The position numbers and the translations under genes are program-made. From assembly GCA_002778195.1 (NCBI GenBank), contig PCDI01000001.1, forward strand, positions 2,806,857 through 2,870,856: a stretch of 64,000 nucleotides of DNA, read 5' to 3'. This document shows, one piece after another, positions 1 through 10,620 of the stretch. The notes below the pieces were generated by a model. The model was not told the DNA's origin and did no database searches. It saw only the letters and a list, made by a program, of their open reading frames with translations. Source of the DNA: Raffaelea ambrosiae. Its lineage: Eukaryota; Ascomycota; Sordariomycetes; Ophiostomatales; Ophiostomataceae. How positions within the stretch are numbered: position 1 is the first letter of the stretch; the number at the start of each line of letters is the position of its first letter.

Positions 1-1290
1 TTTGTGACAGTGGCAGTGCCTCCCGGAACAGTCACTGTCGATGTGCCACCGGGGACGGTGACGGTGCCTCCCGGAACAGTCACGGTAGCGGTGCCTCCCG
101 GCACTGTCACAGTTGACGTGCCGCCGGGGATGGTCACAGTGCCGCCCGGCTTGGTCACAGTGCTGGTCACGGTAGCAGTGCCGCCCGGAACGGTCACGGT
201 CGATGTGCCGCCTGGGACGGTCACCGTGGCTGTGCCTCCTGGTTTGGTGACGGTCACAGTGCCACCGGGGACAGTGACGGTGCCTCCCGGAACAGTCACG
301 GTACCACCCGGCACGGTCACGGTGCCTCCCGGAACAGTGACAGTCGAAGTGCCTCCGGGCTTAGTAATAGTGGAAGTGCCACCGGGCACGGTCACGGTCG
401 ACGTACCGCCAGGAACAGTCACGGTCGCCGTACCGCCAGGAACAGTCACGGTCGACGTGCCACCAGGCACAGTCACCGTGGCTGTGCCGCCCGGTTTGGT
501 GACGGTTGTAGTGCCGCCCGGAACGGTGACAGTACCACCGGGGACAGTGACGGTGCCGCCCGGAACGGTCACAGTAGAGGTGCCGCCCGGCTTGGTGGTC
601 GTGTAGGTCACAGTGGACGTGCCGCCCGGAACAGTGACGGTCGACGTGCCTCCTGGGACAGTGACAGTAGACGTGCCACCAGGCACAGTCACCGTGGCCG
701 TGCCGCCCGGCTTAGTGACAGTTGTGGTACCGCCCGGAACGGTGACCGTGGTCGGGACAGCAGATCCGGGCACGGTAATGGTCGAGGTGCCGCCAGGCTT
801 CGTAACAGTTGTGGTGCCGCCGGGGACGGTAACGGTAGAGGTGCCACCCGGAACAGTGACTGTGGTTGGCACGGCGGAGCCTGGCACGGTGACGGTTGAA
901 GTGCCACCGGGCACCGTGGTGGTGTACGTGCCGCCGGGCTTAGTGATGGTGGTGGTGCCGCCGGGAACAGTAACGGTGGTAGGCACCGCGGACCCGGGCA
1001 CGGTAACGGTTGAGGTACCGCCGGGCTTGGTGATGGTGGTGGTGCCGCCGGGAACAGTGACAGTCGAGGTGCCTCCAGGCACGGTGATGGTCGACGTGCC
1101 GCCGGGCTTGGTGATGGTCGTGGTGCCCCCCGGAACGGTGACCGTCGTCGGCACAGCAGAGCCGGGCACGGTAACGGTCGACGTGCCGCCGGGCTTGGTG
1201 ATGGTGGTGGTACCACCCGGGACGGTGACCGTGGTAGGCACTGCAGACCCAGGCACGGTGACGGTGTCGGTGATGGTGGTGGGCTTGGCC
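1..1290 (-). repeat. Coding tandem repeat, about 27-nt unit (STVTVPGGT and variants)
   Basis: The array is built from roughly 24-39-nt units that all keep the reading frame, encoding TVTVPGGT, TITKPGGT or TVTVPGSAxPT. Units differ mainly at third positions, so the amino-acid pattern is preserved while the DNA diverges, consistent with selection on the protein. The array reaches the window edge. Confidence 0.85.
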
Positions 1291-1722
1291 GAGCCGGGAA
1301 CGGTGACGGTGTCGGTGACGGTGGCCTTGCTGCAATAGCCGCCGCCGCCCTCCGTGACCGTGACCGTGACCGTGTTTCCATAGCCGCCGCCGCCGCCCCA
1401 TCCGGACGCTGTGATCGTGTCGGTCACCGTGTCGGTGACCGTGGCCGTGGTGCCGCCACCGTAGCCGCCACCACCTTCGGTGACCGTGACGGTCGAGCAG
1501 TAGCCGCCGCCGCCACCACCACCACCACCGCTGCCCCAGGAGGTCGTCTGGCCGCCCCCCCCGCCGTAGCCGCCGCCACCACGCTTCACATTTCTGGGGT
1601 GGGCTGCCGCGAGCGAGCTGTTGCGACGAGACGGTCAGCCATCAGCAATGGGGCACAGATCGCAACCAGAAGCTTGTCTTGACATACCCTAAGCTCAGGA
1701 GGAGCAGACTCCGCATAGCCAT
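1..1722 (-). CDS. Secreted Gly/Thr-rich repeat protein, probable cell-wall adhesin (partial, C-terminus outside window)
   Basis: Exon 1 is 1688-1722; a 70-nt intron (1618-1687, GTATGT...CTGAC...CAG) follows; exon 2 runs from 1617 off the left edge. Exon 1 plus the start of exon 2 encode a signal peptide (MAMRSLLLLSLG, then GSLAAAHP), followed by a KR dibasic site typical of Kex2 processing. Next come Gly-rich blocks (GGGGYGGG) alternating with TVTVTE/ATVTDTVTDT segments and isolated Cys (YCS). The rest of the visible protein, over 400 residues, is tandem TVTVPGGT, TTTITKPGGT and TVTVPGSAVPT units, open to position 1. The family is not one I can name. Secretion, Thr/Ser-rich repeats and low complexity suggest an O-glycosylated wall protein or adhesin. 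The mirror frame on the plus strand (VPPGTVTV...) is also open but is only the antisense of the repeat. A GPI signal, if any, lies outside the window. Confidence 0.72.
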
Positions 1723-2530
1723 GACGGCGAGTTGTGTCCGTCAATCAGGACAGTTCTCGATGGGGGTTCCCGAGAGCAGAGCGAATGTGGGCAGACCAGA
1801 GGGCTGGTCGTGGGCTGTTGAACGAGAGAAGAAGGGAAAAGCGAGGGAAGGGGAAGAAAAAAAAAGAAGAAGAGACGGGAAGGGAAGGGCGGGAGGTGCC
1901 CGGTGGTGTCGACGTCGTCTGATGAATCTCTGGATCCCTGGAGAGCTCGGAATTCTGTGGTCGGGGAGGGGGGAGTTCATGAGCTTCTTATATACTCGCG
2001 GACGCCGTCCAACGAGCACATCGATGCCGTCATCCAGCATGGGCAGGGGTGGGCGTCGAGCAGGCCGGGTAGACGAGCACAGCGAGCAGTCGAGCACCCC
2101 GAGCAGGCGAGTGCATCAAGCAGTCGAGCACGTCGAGCACATGGAGCCTATCCGGGGAGCCATTGTTCCTGTGGACTCCCTCTGCCCGTTCATGCACCTC
2201 TTCTCGTCCTTCGTATTCCCACCTCGTCCATGCTCTCCTAGCCAGCCTGCCCGGCCCTGCACCAGAAATAATAACAAGAAAGAAAAAAAAAGAAAAGCAC
2301 GTCTTGCATGTTGTCCGTCAGCTCTGCTCGGTTGTGTGCCGCGGCGAATCCTGCATGTCTTCCCCTGCCGTGCCCAAAAAAGTCACACAGCCTCCTCCAC
2401 TTCCTTCACCTGGCTCTGCCTCTCTGCCTCTGTCTGAACTCCTCTCTTCTTCGCCTCTCCCTGCTCGTCCGGACCATCGGACCCCAGCAGCGACCCACGG
2501 GACCCATGCGATCCACGAGAACCAGGCCCG

Positions 2531-2565
<35 letters not shown>
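2531..2565. repeat. (TGC)n trinucleotide microsatellite
   Basis: About 11.7 uninterrupted TGC units lie in the gene-poor region. The tract is open in several frames on both strands, but none belongs to a recognisable gene. Confidence 0.95.
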
Positions 2566-2567
<2 letters not shown>

Positions 2568-2794
2568 CCTTCCATGTGCCGTGTACAATGTATGATTTCA
2601 TATTATGGATTGGTTGCCATGTACCCGGCTGCCTACTACATACTATGTAGTTAGTAAGCTACATAGCAGTATTGTTTGTGTAAGCTCTGCAGGCATCATA
2701 CCTGCCCGCTCTGTGATACAGCAAATCGCACAACAAAGAGCCCATGGGCTGCTTCCTGGCCCAGCCTCTCTCTCTCATGATCCCTGTGCCCTGC

Positions 2795-2832
2795 CCAGTG
2801 CCATGCTGTCCAGTGCCATGCTGTCCAGTGCC
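2795..2832. repeat. 15-bp tandem repeat, about 2.5 copies
   Basis: The unit CCAGTGCCATGCTGT is repeated perfectly twice, with a third partial copy. Confidence 0.9.
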
Positions 2833-4725
2833 CACACGAGACGCACCTCGAGCAAGCCAGGTCCGCACCAGGGACGCACCATCGATGCACGAGCAATGCA
2901 CACGCCTCCAGTGCTCGTCAGCTCCGAGGCAAATACGCTGGCCAAAAGCTGGCCAAGCAGCTGAGCCGTGGGTGCATTGACTCGTTGGACCGTGCAGCTG
3001 CTGACTGCCCTTCTCGTCTCTTCTCCTCTTCTGCCCACCCGTGCAGCTTACTGTGTACTATGGACTTCTTGCAGCTTCCCTGCTGCTGGATCCTATCCTC
3101 TGATCCTTTTCTTTCTATTTCTAACGCCGGTCATCTTGCTGTTCCCGCCAAGGACGAAGGACGATGCGAGAACGACGCCACCCCCGAGACTATGCGCTTC
3201 CGTGCTCGGTCCACACACGACGCCGGACTCGCAGCAACAGAGGTTGGGTGGTTGTGACGGAACTTGAGACGAAAGAATGCAGAAGAGTCGAGACGAAGTA
3301 CATAGTCGAGACGAATTAAGCATACACACCCGGGGCTCTCGTTTTGCCTTCTTGCATTGTTGCTTTTATTGGTTTTGCTTTTTCGTTTTCGTGGGCTTGC
3401 ATGCTTGCATGTTGGCAGGTGGTGATATTTGCTGACATTTGTTGTAACTAGTCCTTTCTTTCGTTTCTGGTTAGCCCCCTTCTGCTCCCTGTTGCCCCCT
3501 TCTGTTCCCTTCTGCTCTCTATTGCTCTTCCAGAGTCTGCTCTTTTTTGGTCACCCCCCTGTCGCTCCTTCTTTTTCCACTTCCCCGTGCTTCGTCCGCC
3601 CAATGCCTGGCACTGAGGCTCCCAACGAGCAGTCAGAGATGCTATGCTCTGGCTTGTTTGACCGTTGCTCGCCTGCAGCAATAGTCTTGCAGACTGACGA
3701 GGGCCTGACCAGCTCGTACTATGTGCGTGTGCAAGTACTCGTACTGTGTATCTCTCACGGCCACAGCCGTGCCAGGTAGGATGCTAACTAGTTCCCATGT
3801 ATGTACATAACTACAGAGCACACTCTATCCAAAATCTCGACCCTGGACAGTACTCGCACAAAGCAGGACGTCCGGTATCAGCAATACCAGCAAGGCACTT
3901 GCACACCGCATAGCGTACACCGGCAGACAAGCCAACCAAGGCAAAGCAGCTTGCCACGTATACTCAGACGCCAGGCCGGCGTACTTTCACCGAGATGTTG
4001 GGGCGGCCGTCAGCGCTGGCACACCGAAGAGGCAATCGGCTCCAACAATGGCGATCGTCGCGCTCCGGAGAAGTCCACCTTGGCTATGCAGTGTCCAGGT
4101 TTTGCGCGAGCAGCAGCTCAGCGCTACTCGAGGGTGTCCTGCAAGCTAGCTAAGTCCCAGCTGAGAGGGTCTACTGCACATGCTCGACGCAACACCACTG
4201 CCAACAGCACCGTTCAAAGAAAAAGAGGAAAAAATAGAAAGAACCGAAAAGAACACGCCCAATGGTGCACAAGGCCACTGCAGCAGGACGTGGCACAGCA
4301 AGAGAGAACGCTGCTTTGTCTGTACTTGGCTGTGAGCAGCGGAGAACCAAGCCGAGACACGGCACAACAGCCAAGGACCAGGCCAGGCCGGAGAAGGATG
4401 GAGAGCAACGGTGGGACGGAGAATGACCAAACGATGAGCAAGACAAAGGGCAGGACTGGAAAACGGGGGCCAGCAGGAAGCAGCGGCCACAGCATGGCTA
4501 GTGCCCTACGGACAGGATCGATTGCCACCCTGACAGCATCCTTCGGAGCATTAAGCTCATGGCCAGCCAGCCACCCGAGTGCGAGCACCTCGCTTGAGGC
4601 CCGAAGGAGTGGCGTAGTGTGTTTTGGAAGTGCACATAGTTGCGTTAGTCACGCATCCCTGGCTGGAAAGCGAGCAAAGTACTATGGCGGCTGCTATGCA
4701 GTTGCTTCCTTCAGAGGACCTCCTC

Positions 4726-4815
4726 CACACGAAGACCCCTCATACGAAGACACCTCATACGAAGACCCCTCATACGAAGACCCCTCATACGAAGACCCCT
4801 CATACGAAGACATCT
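4726..4815. repeat. 15-bp minisatellite, six copies
   Basis: The unit CATACGAAGACCCCT occurs six times in direct tandem. The first, second and last copies carry single-base changes. It would encode a YEDPS repeat in an otherwise unsupported plus-strand open frame. Confidence 0.95.
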
Positions 4816-5584
4816 TACCTGCCGTGCTAGGGAAGCACAGCACACCGATCGATCTCCACCGGATGCTACACGTCCGGACGTCTGTATGGATCCTGGAAGG
4901 AAGAAGCCCGGCCTCGAGAACGAGCCGGCAGCTGCCGTTGCTCGTAGTTGCTCCTAGCTGCTCGTAGTCTCTCAAAGTCTCTCCAGGGTCCTTGGCCGTC
5001 TTCGACCACGCCACTCTTCTCCATATTGCCCCCCTCTTCCTCCCCTAGCTTCGCAGAGTAAGCATATTTTCTGTCCGGCACAGAGGCCGACAACCTTAGC
5101 AGCCAGCGCCAATCTGGCCCCCCGTCCGGGGTAGTACGAGAGCTAACCGTACGTCTCGCCTGGGTCCATCGTCCTCCACGTGGAAGTGGACTGCCGGTGG
5201 GCGTTTTTCGTGTCGGCGTTGGCTGCCGGCCCCCGGTCGAGCCAAAAGTGTCTTGCTGGCCGGCTGCTCTGTGTCCTGATTTGCTGCTTCCCCCATGTGC
5301 CCGTTGCGTGTCTGTTTTGTGGCTGACTGTTTGTTTCTTTGTTTCTTTGTTTTCTTTTTCTTCTTCTTTCTTTTTCTGTTCTTTTTCTGTCGTCTGTCCA
5401 TCATTGGGACCCTTGTCCAGCGCGGCACCATGGCCGTTCTTTTCTCGTATCGAGATGCCCTCGGGACTTGGGTAGGATGCTGTATGCAGGGGCTGGGCAA
5501 CGGAGAAAACGGCTTCCTTCGCTCTGTTTCGTCCACTCGCTGCTCAGCTCGGCCCAACCAGCTGAGCCGCCTCATGCAGGCACA

Positions 5585-5602
5585 ACACACACACACACAC
5601 AC
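5585..5602. repeat. (AC)9 microsatellite
   Basis: Nine AC dinucleotides in tandem within the gene-poor region. Confidence 0.9.
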
Positions 5603-6755
5603 CCCCGGCGAGGCGGCTCGCATCCCCAATCTCGGACAACCAGGAAAACGCAATGGCAAACAAACGGAAAAGAAAGAGGGAACAGAGGGAAAAAAAACAA
5701 AAACCAGACAACACGGCACACGCCGCGCAGGCCTTGTACACCACCTGGAGCGGCAGCCCAGGTCGCCGCCTGGTCGCCGCCCAGAACACCCACCAGGACG
5801 CACAGGAACCCATGACACGAAGAGCCGGTCGATAGTGCGGTTTCACCAAATCTTCTCTAGCCCAACCTCCCCAAGCCCATGCACGGCCGTGCACTATGTA
5901 CTCGTAGGGCCCATACAGGCCTGCCCATGCAGTGAGACTGCAGCTGTGCATGCAGTGCAAGCAACTTTTCAAGGCCACAATCCCGTATTCGACCAGGGCA
6001 GGCACAAGAGTGCAGGGATGGGCATTGTGTGGTTGCACATACTTGAAAGAGCATAAGTGGCGAACAAGGGGGGGGGGCGGCTGGCCAAGACAACGCACAG
6101 CCAAAAATAGCCACGCCGGGCCTGGCTGTAAACAGTTGCAGTCAGCTACTCTGTAACTAGTTATGCCGTTGCTCATCATTGATCATCATTGCCAATAGTT
6201 GCAAATATGCACAACAAGCTCCAAAATACGCATTTCCCATACACGCCAAACATGCATCCCCAGCTTGCCCCCCAAAAGCCACCAAAGCACCCCGAGCACC
6301 CCATGACACATTCCAATGACACAAGCACTCGCGACAGCGACAGCGCTGGCAGCAGTTGGCCGCCACCTCCGGGACGCCTCGTCTGTCAACGGGGAACACA
6401 AAAACGCAAGAGACACGGGATCTCGGAAGTATACTATGTAGAAAAGGGACAGAAAACCGTAGTCAGAACCACAAATGAGGAACAGAAAACAGCAGTTGGA
6501 GCCACAAAATGAAACAGAAAACAGTAGTCGGAACCACATTAAGAAACAAAAAGAACAGGCATGACCTGACGGCGAGCTGCCCATGACGGAGGCCCCTGGC
6601 GAAAGCCCATGACGCGAGTCAGGGATCTCTTTTGCTGTGATTTGCTCGACGACCCAGGCAAAGAGCCTGGGAAAGGCAGCCGAGGTGGCTTGTAGACATT
6701 CCAAAGTACCATGTACAGAGTACGAAGTAAATTTTTGGCAAGACCTAGCAAAGAC

Positions 6756-6868
6756 TCATTGAACTCAATGATCTCAATGAACTGATCTCAATGAACTAAA
6801 CTCAATGAACTGAACTCAATGAACTGAACTCAATGAACTGAACTCAATGAACTGAACTCAATGAACTG
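6756..6868. repeat. 14-bp minisatellite (AACTGAACTCAATG)
   Basis: About eight copies of a 14-bp unit. The left copies are degenerate (ATCTCAATGA, ACTAAACTCA) and the right five are nearly perfect, the usual gradient of a locally expanding minisatellite. Confidence 0.92.
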
Positions 6869-7841
6869 GACTGCCAATGCCACGAGTATATGTATATAGG
6901 AGGCAGGCAAGGACAGTACGGCTACTCTGTGGATCGAAACTGGAAAGAAACAATAGTCCATGGTACCAGAATAACAGAATGACAGAGGCGATCTGGTAAG
7001 CAACCAGCAAACTGGCTGATGACGGCCCCAACAATGGAAACAGTTGGCTGGGCCTGGCCATGGACCGGTAACAGGCAGGCATGGTGTGATACTATTACAA
7101 ACCAACCTCACGTCGAGACAACAAACGTGCAGTTATGCCAAGATCAGACCTTGTTCCTCGGAACACCCAACTAGGCAAAACAGGGCAAACAGGGCAAACA
7201 AGGCAAACAAGGTTGCAATGGAAAATACTATGAAATGGGAAAAGAAAAGGGAAGAGAAAATAAAGAAAAAGAAAAGCCCCGGTTGCCTTGCATTGTAGTT
7301 ACGCTTACGTTTTTATTGCTCTCTGCTCCTCTGATCCTCTGCGACTGCATGCGCGAGAAGGATGCTTTGCAGAGTTCTCGAGCACGCGGAGCACAGACTC
7401 GGACACAGGAAACGCCAGAGGCCGTCCGACCTGGCCCATCACAAACAAACCAAACAATATATGCTTCTTTGGGGTTTCTTCCTCCCTTTTCTTTGATCAC
7501 TCGTATGACACACGCGTATGACATGGCGATCACACAAGGCAGAACGCCAGACTCTAATTGGCCATATGTTTCACTTGGGGGCTGATTGGATTCTGTTGGA
7601 CTGCGAACTGACTCTTGGGACTCTGGGACTCTTTTCGTCTGTGGATGACAGAAAAGTACCACGTACTACCTCGCGTATCTCCTGACCTCCTCCCCTGCCG
7701 CCATGTTATCATCTTTGTCATCTTTGTCATCTGCATCGTTTTCGTCGTCCCCGTTGTTTTCGTTCTTTTCTTTGTTTTCGTCGTTTTCGTCTTCGAGCCA
7801 TAACAAGACTACAAGCGGCATCCATGAAGGACAGAAGCTAG

Positions 7842-8858
7842 TCACACGGCCTCGCTGATCAGCTTAGCAGCCTCGGCCGGCCCGCGCAGGTATCTCTCCT
7901 CGGCGGTCTTCCAGTTGATGATCTTCCAGATGTTGTCGACGTAGGCCGCCTTGCCGTTGAGGTACTGTGAGGGACGGTTGGTCAGTCTTGTCTGCTTCCG
8001 ACAAAAATGGAAGCGTTGACCGGGCCTTTCTTCAGACAATGGAACGCACCTGCAGGTAGTAGGCGTGCTCCCACATGTCCACGCCGATGATGGGCACCTC
8101 GCCGTTCACAGGCGGGTCCTGGTCCTTGGTGGTGATGATGCGGAGGCCCGTGGACGGCTCGCGCACCAGCCAGCCCCAGCCGCTGCCCTTGATTCCCAGC
8201 ACGGCCGCGGCAAAGGTCTTCTTGAAGGCGTCCAGGCTGCCCCAGGTCTGGTTGATCTCCTTGAGGAGCTCGGGCGCGGCGGCTGCCGTGGGATCCGACT
8301 CGGGCTTGCCGGCCGGGGCCAGATTCAGCCAGAACAGCGAGTGGTTGATGTGGCCGCCGCCGTTGAAGCGGATGGCCTCCTGGAGAGACACCTGCGTGGC
8401 CACGTCGCCGCCCACCACGGCGGCCGTCAGCGACTGGAGGGCCTTGTTGAGATTGTCCACATAGGCCTGGTGGTGGCGCTTGTGGTGCAGCTCCATGATC
8501 TGAGCCGAAATGCTGGGCTCCAGAGCCTAAGTCCAGGGGGTAACACGGCCCGGGACGTTAGCCTCTCAAGTCATGGTCGGGCCACACTGCCAGTAGGCTG
8601 GCAAGGGGGGGAGGGGGGGCAAAGACAGCAACGACAGCAGCAACAGCAGCGACAGCAGCGACAACAAGCAGCGGTGAGGCAGGGGCGGGGGAAGGGGGCC
8701 AGCCTGGCCAGCCTGGCCAGCCATGAAGGATGCGATATGAGCGAAATAAGAGGAAAGAGCACAATGTGACCGCGAGAGAGAAAACAACGAAGATTGACGG
8801 AGATACCTACATCGTAGGCGTAAGGCAACGCCGGCAAGGTGTAGATCTTGGCAGACAT
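7842..8858 (-). CDS. Manganese superoxide dismutase, presequence-less (probably cytosolic)
   Basis: Exons 8811-8858, 8050-8526 and 7964-7842; introns 8527-8810 (284 nt) and 7965-8049 (85 nt); product 215 aa. It dismutes superoxide to hydrogen peroxide and oxygen. The N-terminal helical hairpin starts at once with the substrate-facing motif LPxLPYAYDALEP, leaving no room for a mitochondrial targeting peptide; this matches fungal cytosolic Mn-SODs. Metal ligands by homology are His30 (MELHHKRHH), His78 (HINHSLFW), Asp166 and His170 (DMWEHAYY signature). The residue that is normally Gln in the GxQGSGWGW motif reads Lys (GIKGSGWGW), an active-site difference worth checking. The large first intron carries imperfect CAG/AAC repeats (about 8624-8673) and a triple 9-bp CCAGCCTGG repeat (about 8699-8723). 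The gene is divergent from a Cu/Zn-SOD-like gene. Confidence 0.93.
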
Positions 8859-9863
8859 ATTGGATGCTTCTGTTCAATTATGCTATAGCCTAATGGTATG
8901 CTGGAGAGCAGAGATGGCCTGATGGACTTGGACACGGGCTTGGACACGGCGCGCGAGGTACAGACGAAAGAGGCAGTTGAGAAGAGTCCCAGGCAGACAA
9001 GAAAGAAGGGTTCTTAGGAAGAAGTACGAAAAGAGGAGGGGAAGAAGACCAGAGGCGGGCGCGGACGGAGGGGAAACGAACACACAGAGAGCTCCCACAG
9101 ATGGGCCCCCCCTTCCAGCACGCCCAGGCAGACGTCAGACGTCGTCCCCTGCGGCTGTCTGTCCTGGCCATGCGGGTTCTCGATGCCGTTCTGCGTGCCG
9201 GCCTGGTGCCGTCGGTTGATACGCACCCCTTTGGACACCTCAGAAGTCGACGTCGTCATCCCACGTGCCCTGGCCGAGCAGGAGTAGAAATGGCCAGAAA
9301 TGGCCAGCATGGGGAGAGAGCGGCCGAGCGAGCACATTCTTTCTTGCTCTGTCTGCGTTCTCCCGTAGCCAAGCGCTCCCTTGGTTGTGCTGGGGCTGGC
9401 GACCGGCGCTGATTCTCGCGCAAACGTGCTCAAACCATCTCGGCATTTCGCGCAGGAGAATACTTTGCTCAGCCAGTCACAGCCGCGCATTCGGGGAAAG
9501 CGCCAGAGTAGCGGCTGTTGTGTGGCCGACCAGCATTCACACACTGTACGACTGATGACGCTTTGGAGGGCGCGGCCGACGTTTTGGAAGAGGCCATTCG
9601 CGTGTTAGTTAGTCCAAGCTGCGGGCCGAAAGACCAAAAAGCCAGCACATCGCCCGTCGAGAACTGCCAGACCCCGTCTCTCGATTTCGACAGAACCCGA
9701 AAGCTCAAGACTATGCGACAAAGACTGGGAAAAAAGGAAAAAAACAGAAAGAACAAGATTTGTCCCGGTCGCTTCCAACTGAAGCGAATTGCTGTTATTG
9801 GCCGTGGTTGCATCACGACTTTTGGAGAAGCCTCACTTTCCCCGAATTCCAACCACCCCCACC
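8859..9863. promoter_or_regulatory. Divergent intergenic region between the two SOD-fold genes
   Basis: This 1.0-kb stretch must contain the start region of the minus-strand Mn-SOD and the leader of the plus-strand Cu/Zn-SOD-like gene. I see no recognisable coding exon, although an upstream exon for the plus-strand gene cannot be excluded. An A-rich run lies at 9728-9755. Confidence 0.5.
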
Positions 9864-10620
9864 ATGGTGTGCTGTCAAGAACTGCCGGCCTCTGCGTACG
9901 CAGACCGGTACGGCGCCCTGGCCATTTTGAACCCGCTACCGTCCTCTCCAAGGGACATCTCTCCAAGGGACACCTCCCCAAGAGACACCACCTCAAGAGA
10001 CACCACCGACGTGTCTGGTCGCATTTCCTTTTTCAACGAGGGCAACCACGACTGCCAGGTGGCCACACACATCCAGTTCTCGCCCTCGGGGGGGCTGGAT
10101 GCTGTCAAGAACCAGTTCTTGTTTGTTCATATACAGTAAGGAGCTTCTCAGAGGATCTAGTTGAGAGAAAAAAAGAACAAAAAAAGAACAAAAAAAAAAA
10201 ACAAAAAAAAAAACGAAAGAAAAACGAAAGAAAAACAAAAAACCAAAACTCTGTCTGGCCTGTCACTAACAAAACAGCGAACTCGGCGACCTCAGTGTGG
10301 CCGCAGCACCATGCGAAACCACCGCCGGCTCCATCCCGCTGTGGCCCGAATCCGTCCAGACAGCACCAGCCGGCGTGCCAGCCCAGCCAAAAGCCATCCT
10401 TCGGCGCCTCAGCGAGCCCCTGCACCTGCATGTGGGCAGCGACCAGTTTGGCAACAAGGGCATCATTGGCCGGCGCATCACCATGTGCTGCGCCGCCTCG
10501 CCCGCCAGCCGGACGCCAGCGACGGTCGTGGCCGAGGGCATTGTGGGCTACAACAGCATGCCGAAGAAGCGCCCGCAGTCGTCCTCGTCCGGCTCGTCAA
10601 CCGCCTCCTCCTCGCTGTAG
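9864..10620 (+). CDS. Divergent Cu/Zn superoxide dismutase-like protein (CCS-like fold), ligand-poor
   Basis: Exons 9864-10135 and 10278-10620; intron 10136-10277 (GTAAGG, then a long A-rich tract, then CACTAAC, then ACAG); product 204 aa. The start codon has a strong context (CCACCATGG). Segments align by eye with the Cu/Zn-SOD fold: VSGRISFFN resembles strand 1 (VxGxVxF), FLFVHIHELGD resembles the copper-site GFHVHEFGD, KGIIGRRITM resembles SIIGRTLVV, and VAEGIVGYN resembles LACGVIGIA. The HxH pair is kept, but I find no counterparts for the bridging and zinc histidines or the third copper His (TMCC replaces VVHE). This pattern suits a copper-chaperone (CCS) domain-2-like or non-catalytic relative. 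No N-terminal CxxC HMA domain is visible, though an upstream exon is possible. A thrice-repeated SPRD/SRDT stretch lies near residues 28-42; the tail is Ser-rich. Confidence 0.55.

Larger units (their letters stand above)
1723..7841. other. Gene-poor 6.1-kb region
   Basis: No open frame here has family resemblance, a credible splice pattern or the codon bias of neighbouring genes. It holds the promoter of the wall-protein gene at the left, the 3' flank of the Mn-SOD gene at the right, pyrimidine-rich tracts (3000-3600, 5290-5400, 7690-7800) and several simple repeats listed separately. The longest ATG-initiated frame is 3801-4967 (388 codons); I do not accept it as a gene. Confidence 0.6.

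Noticed and set aside
4..1338. Two long plus-strand frames of VPPGTVTV repeats
   Set aside because: They are antisense readings of the minus-strand repeat gene. Only the minus strand has ATG, signal peptide, intron and a coherent N-terminus; the plus frames begin with GTG and lack context.
1679..2437. 252-codon plus-strand frame in the gene-poor region
   Set aside because: It begins with a non-ATG codon, is composed of low-complexity Arg/Lys/Ser sequence, and shows no domain or codon bias.
4726..4815. CRISPR-like array
   Set aside because: The units are contiguous direct repeats without unique spacers, in a eukaryotic genome.
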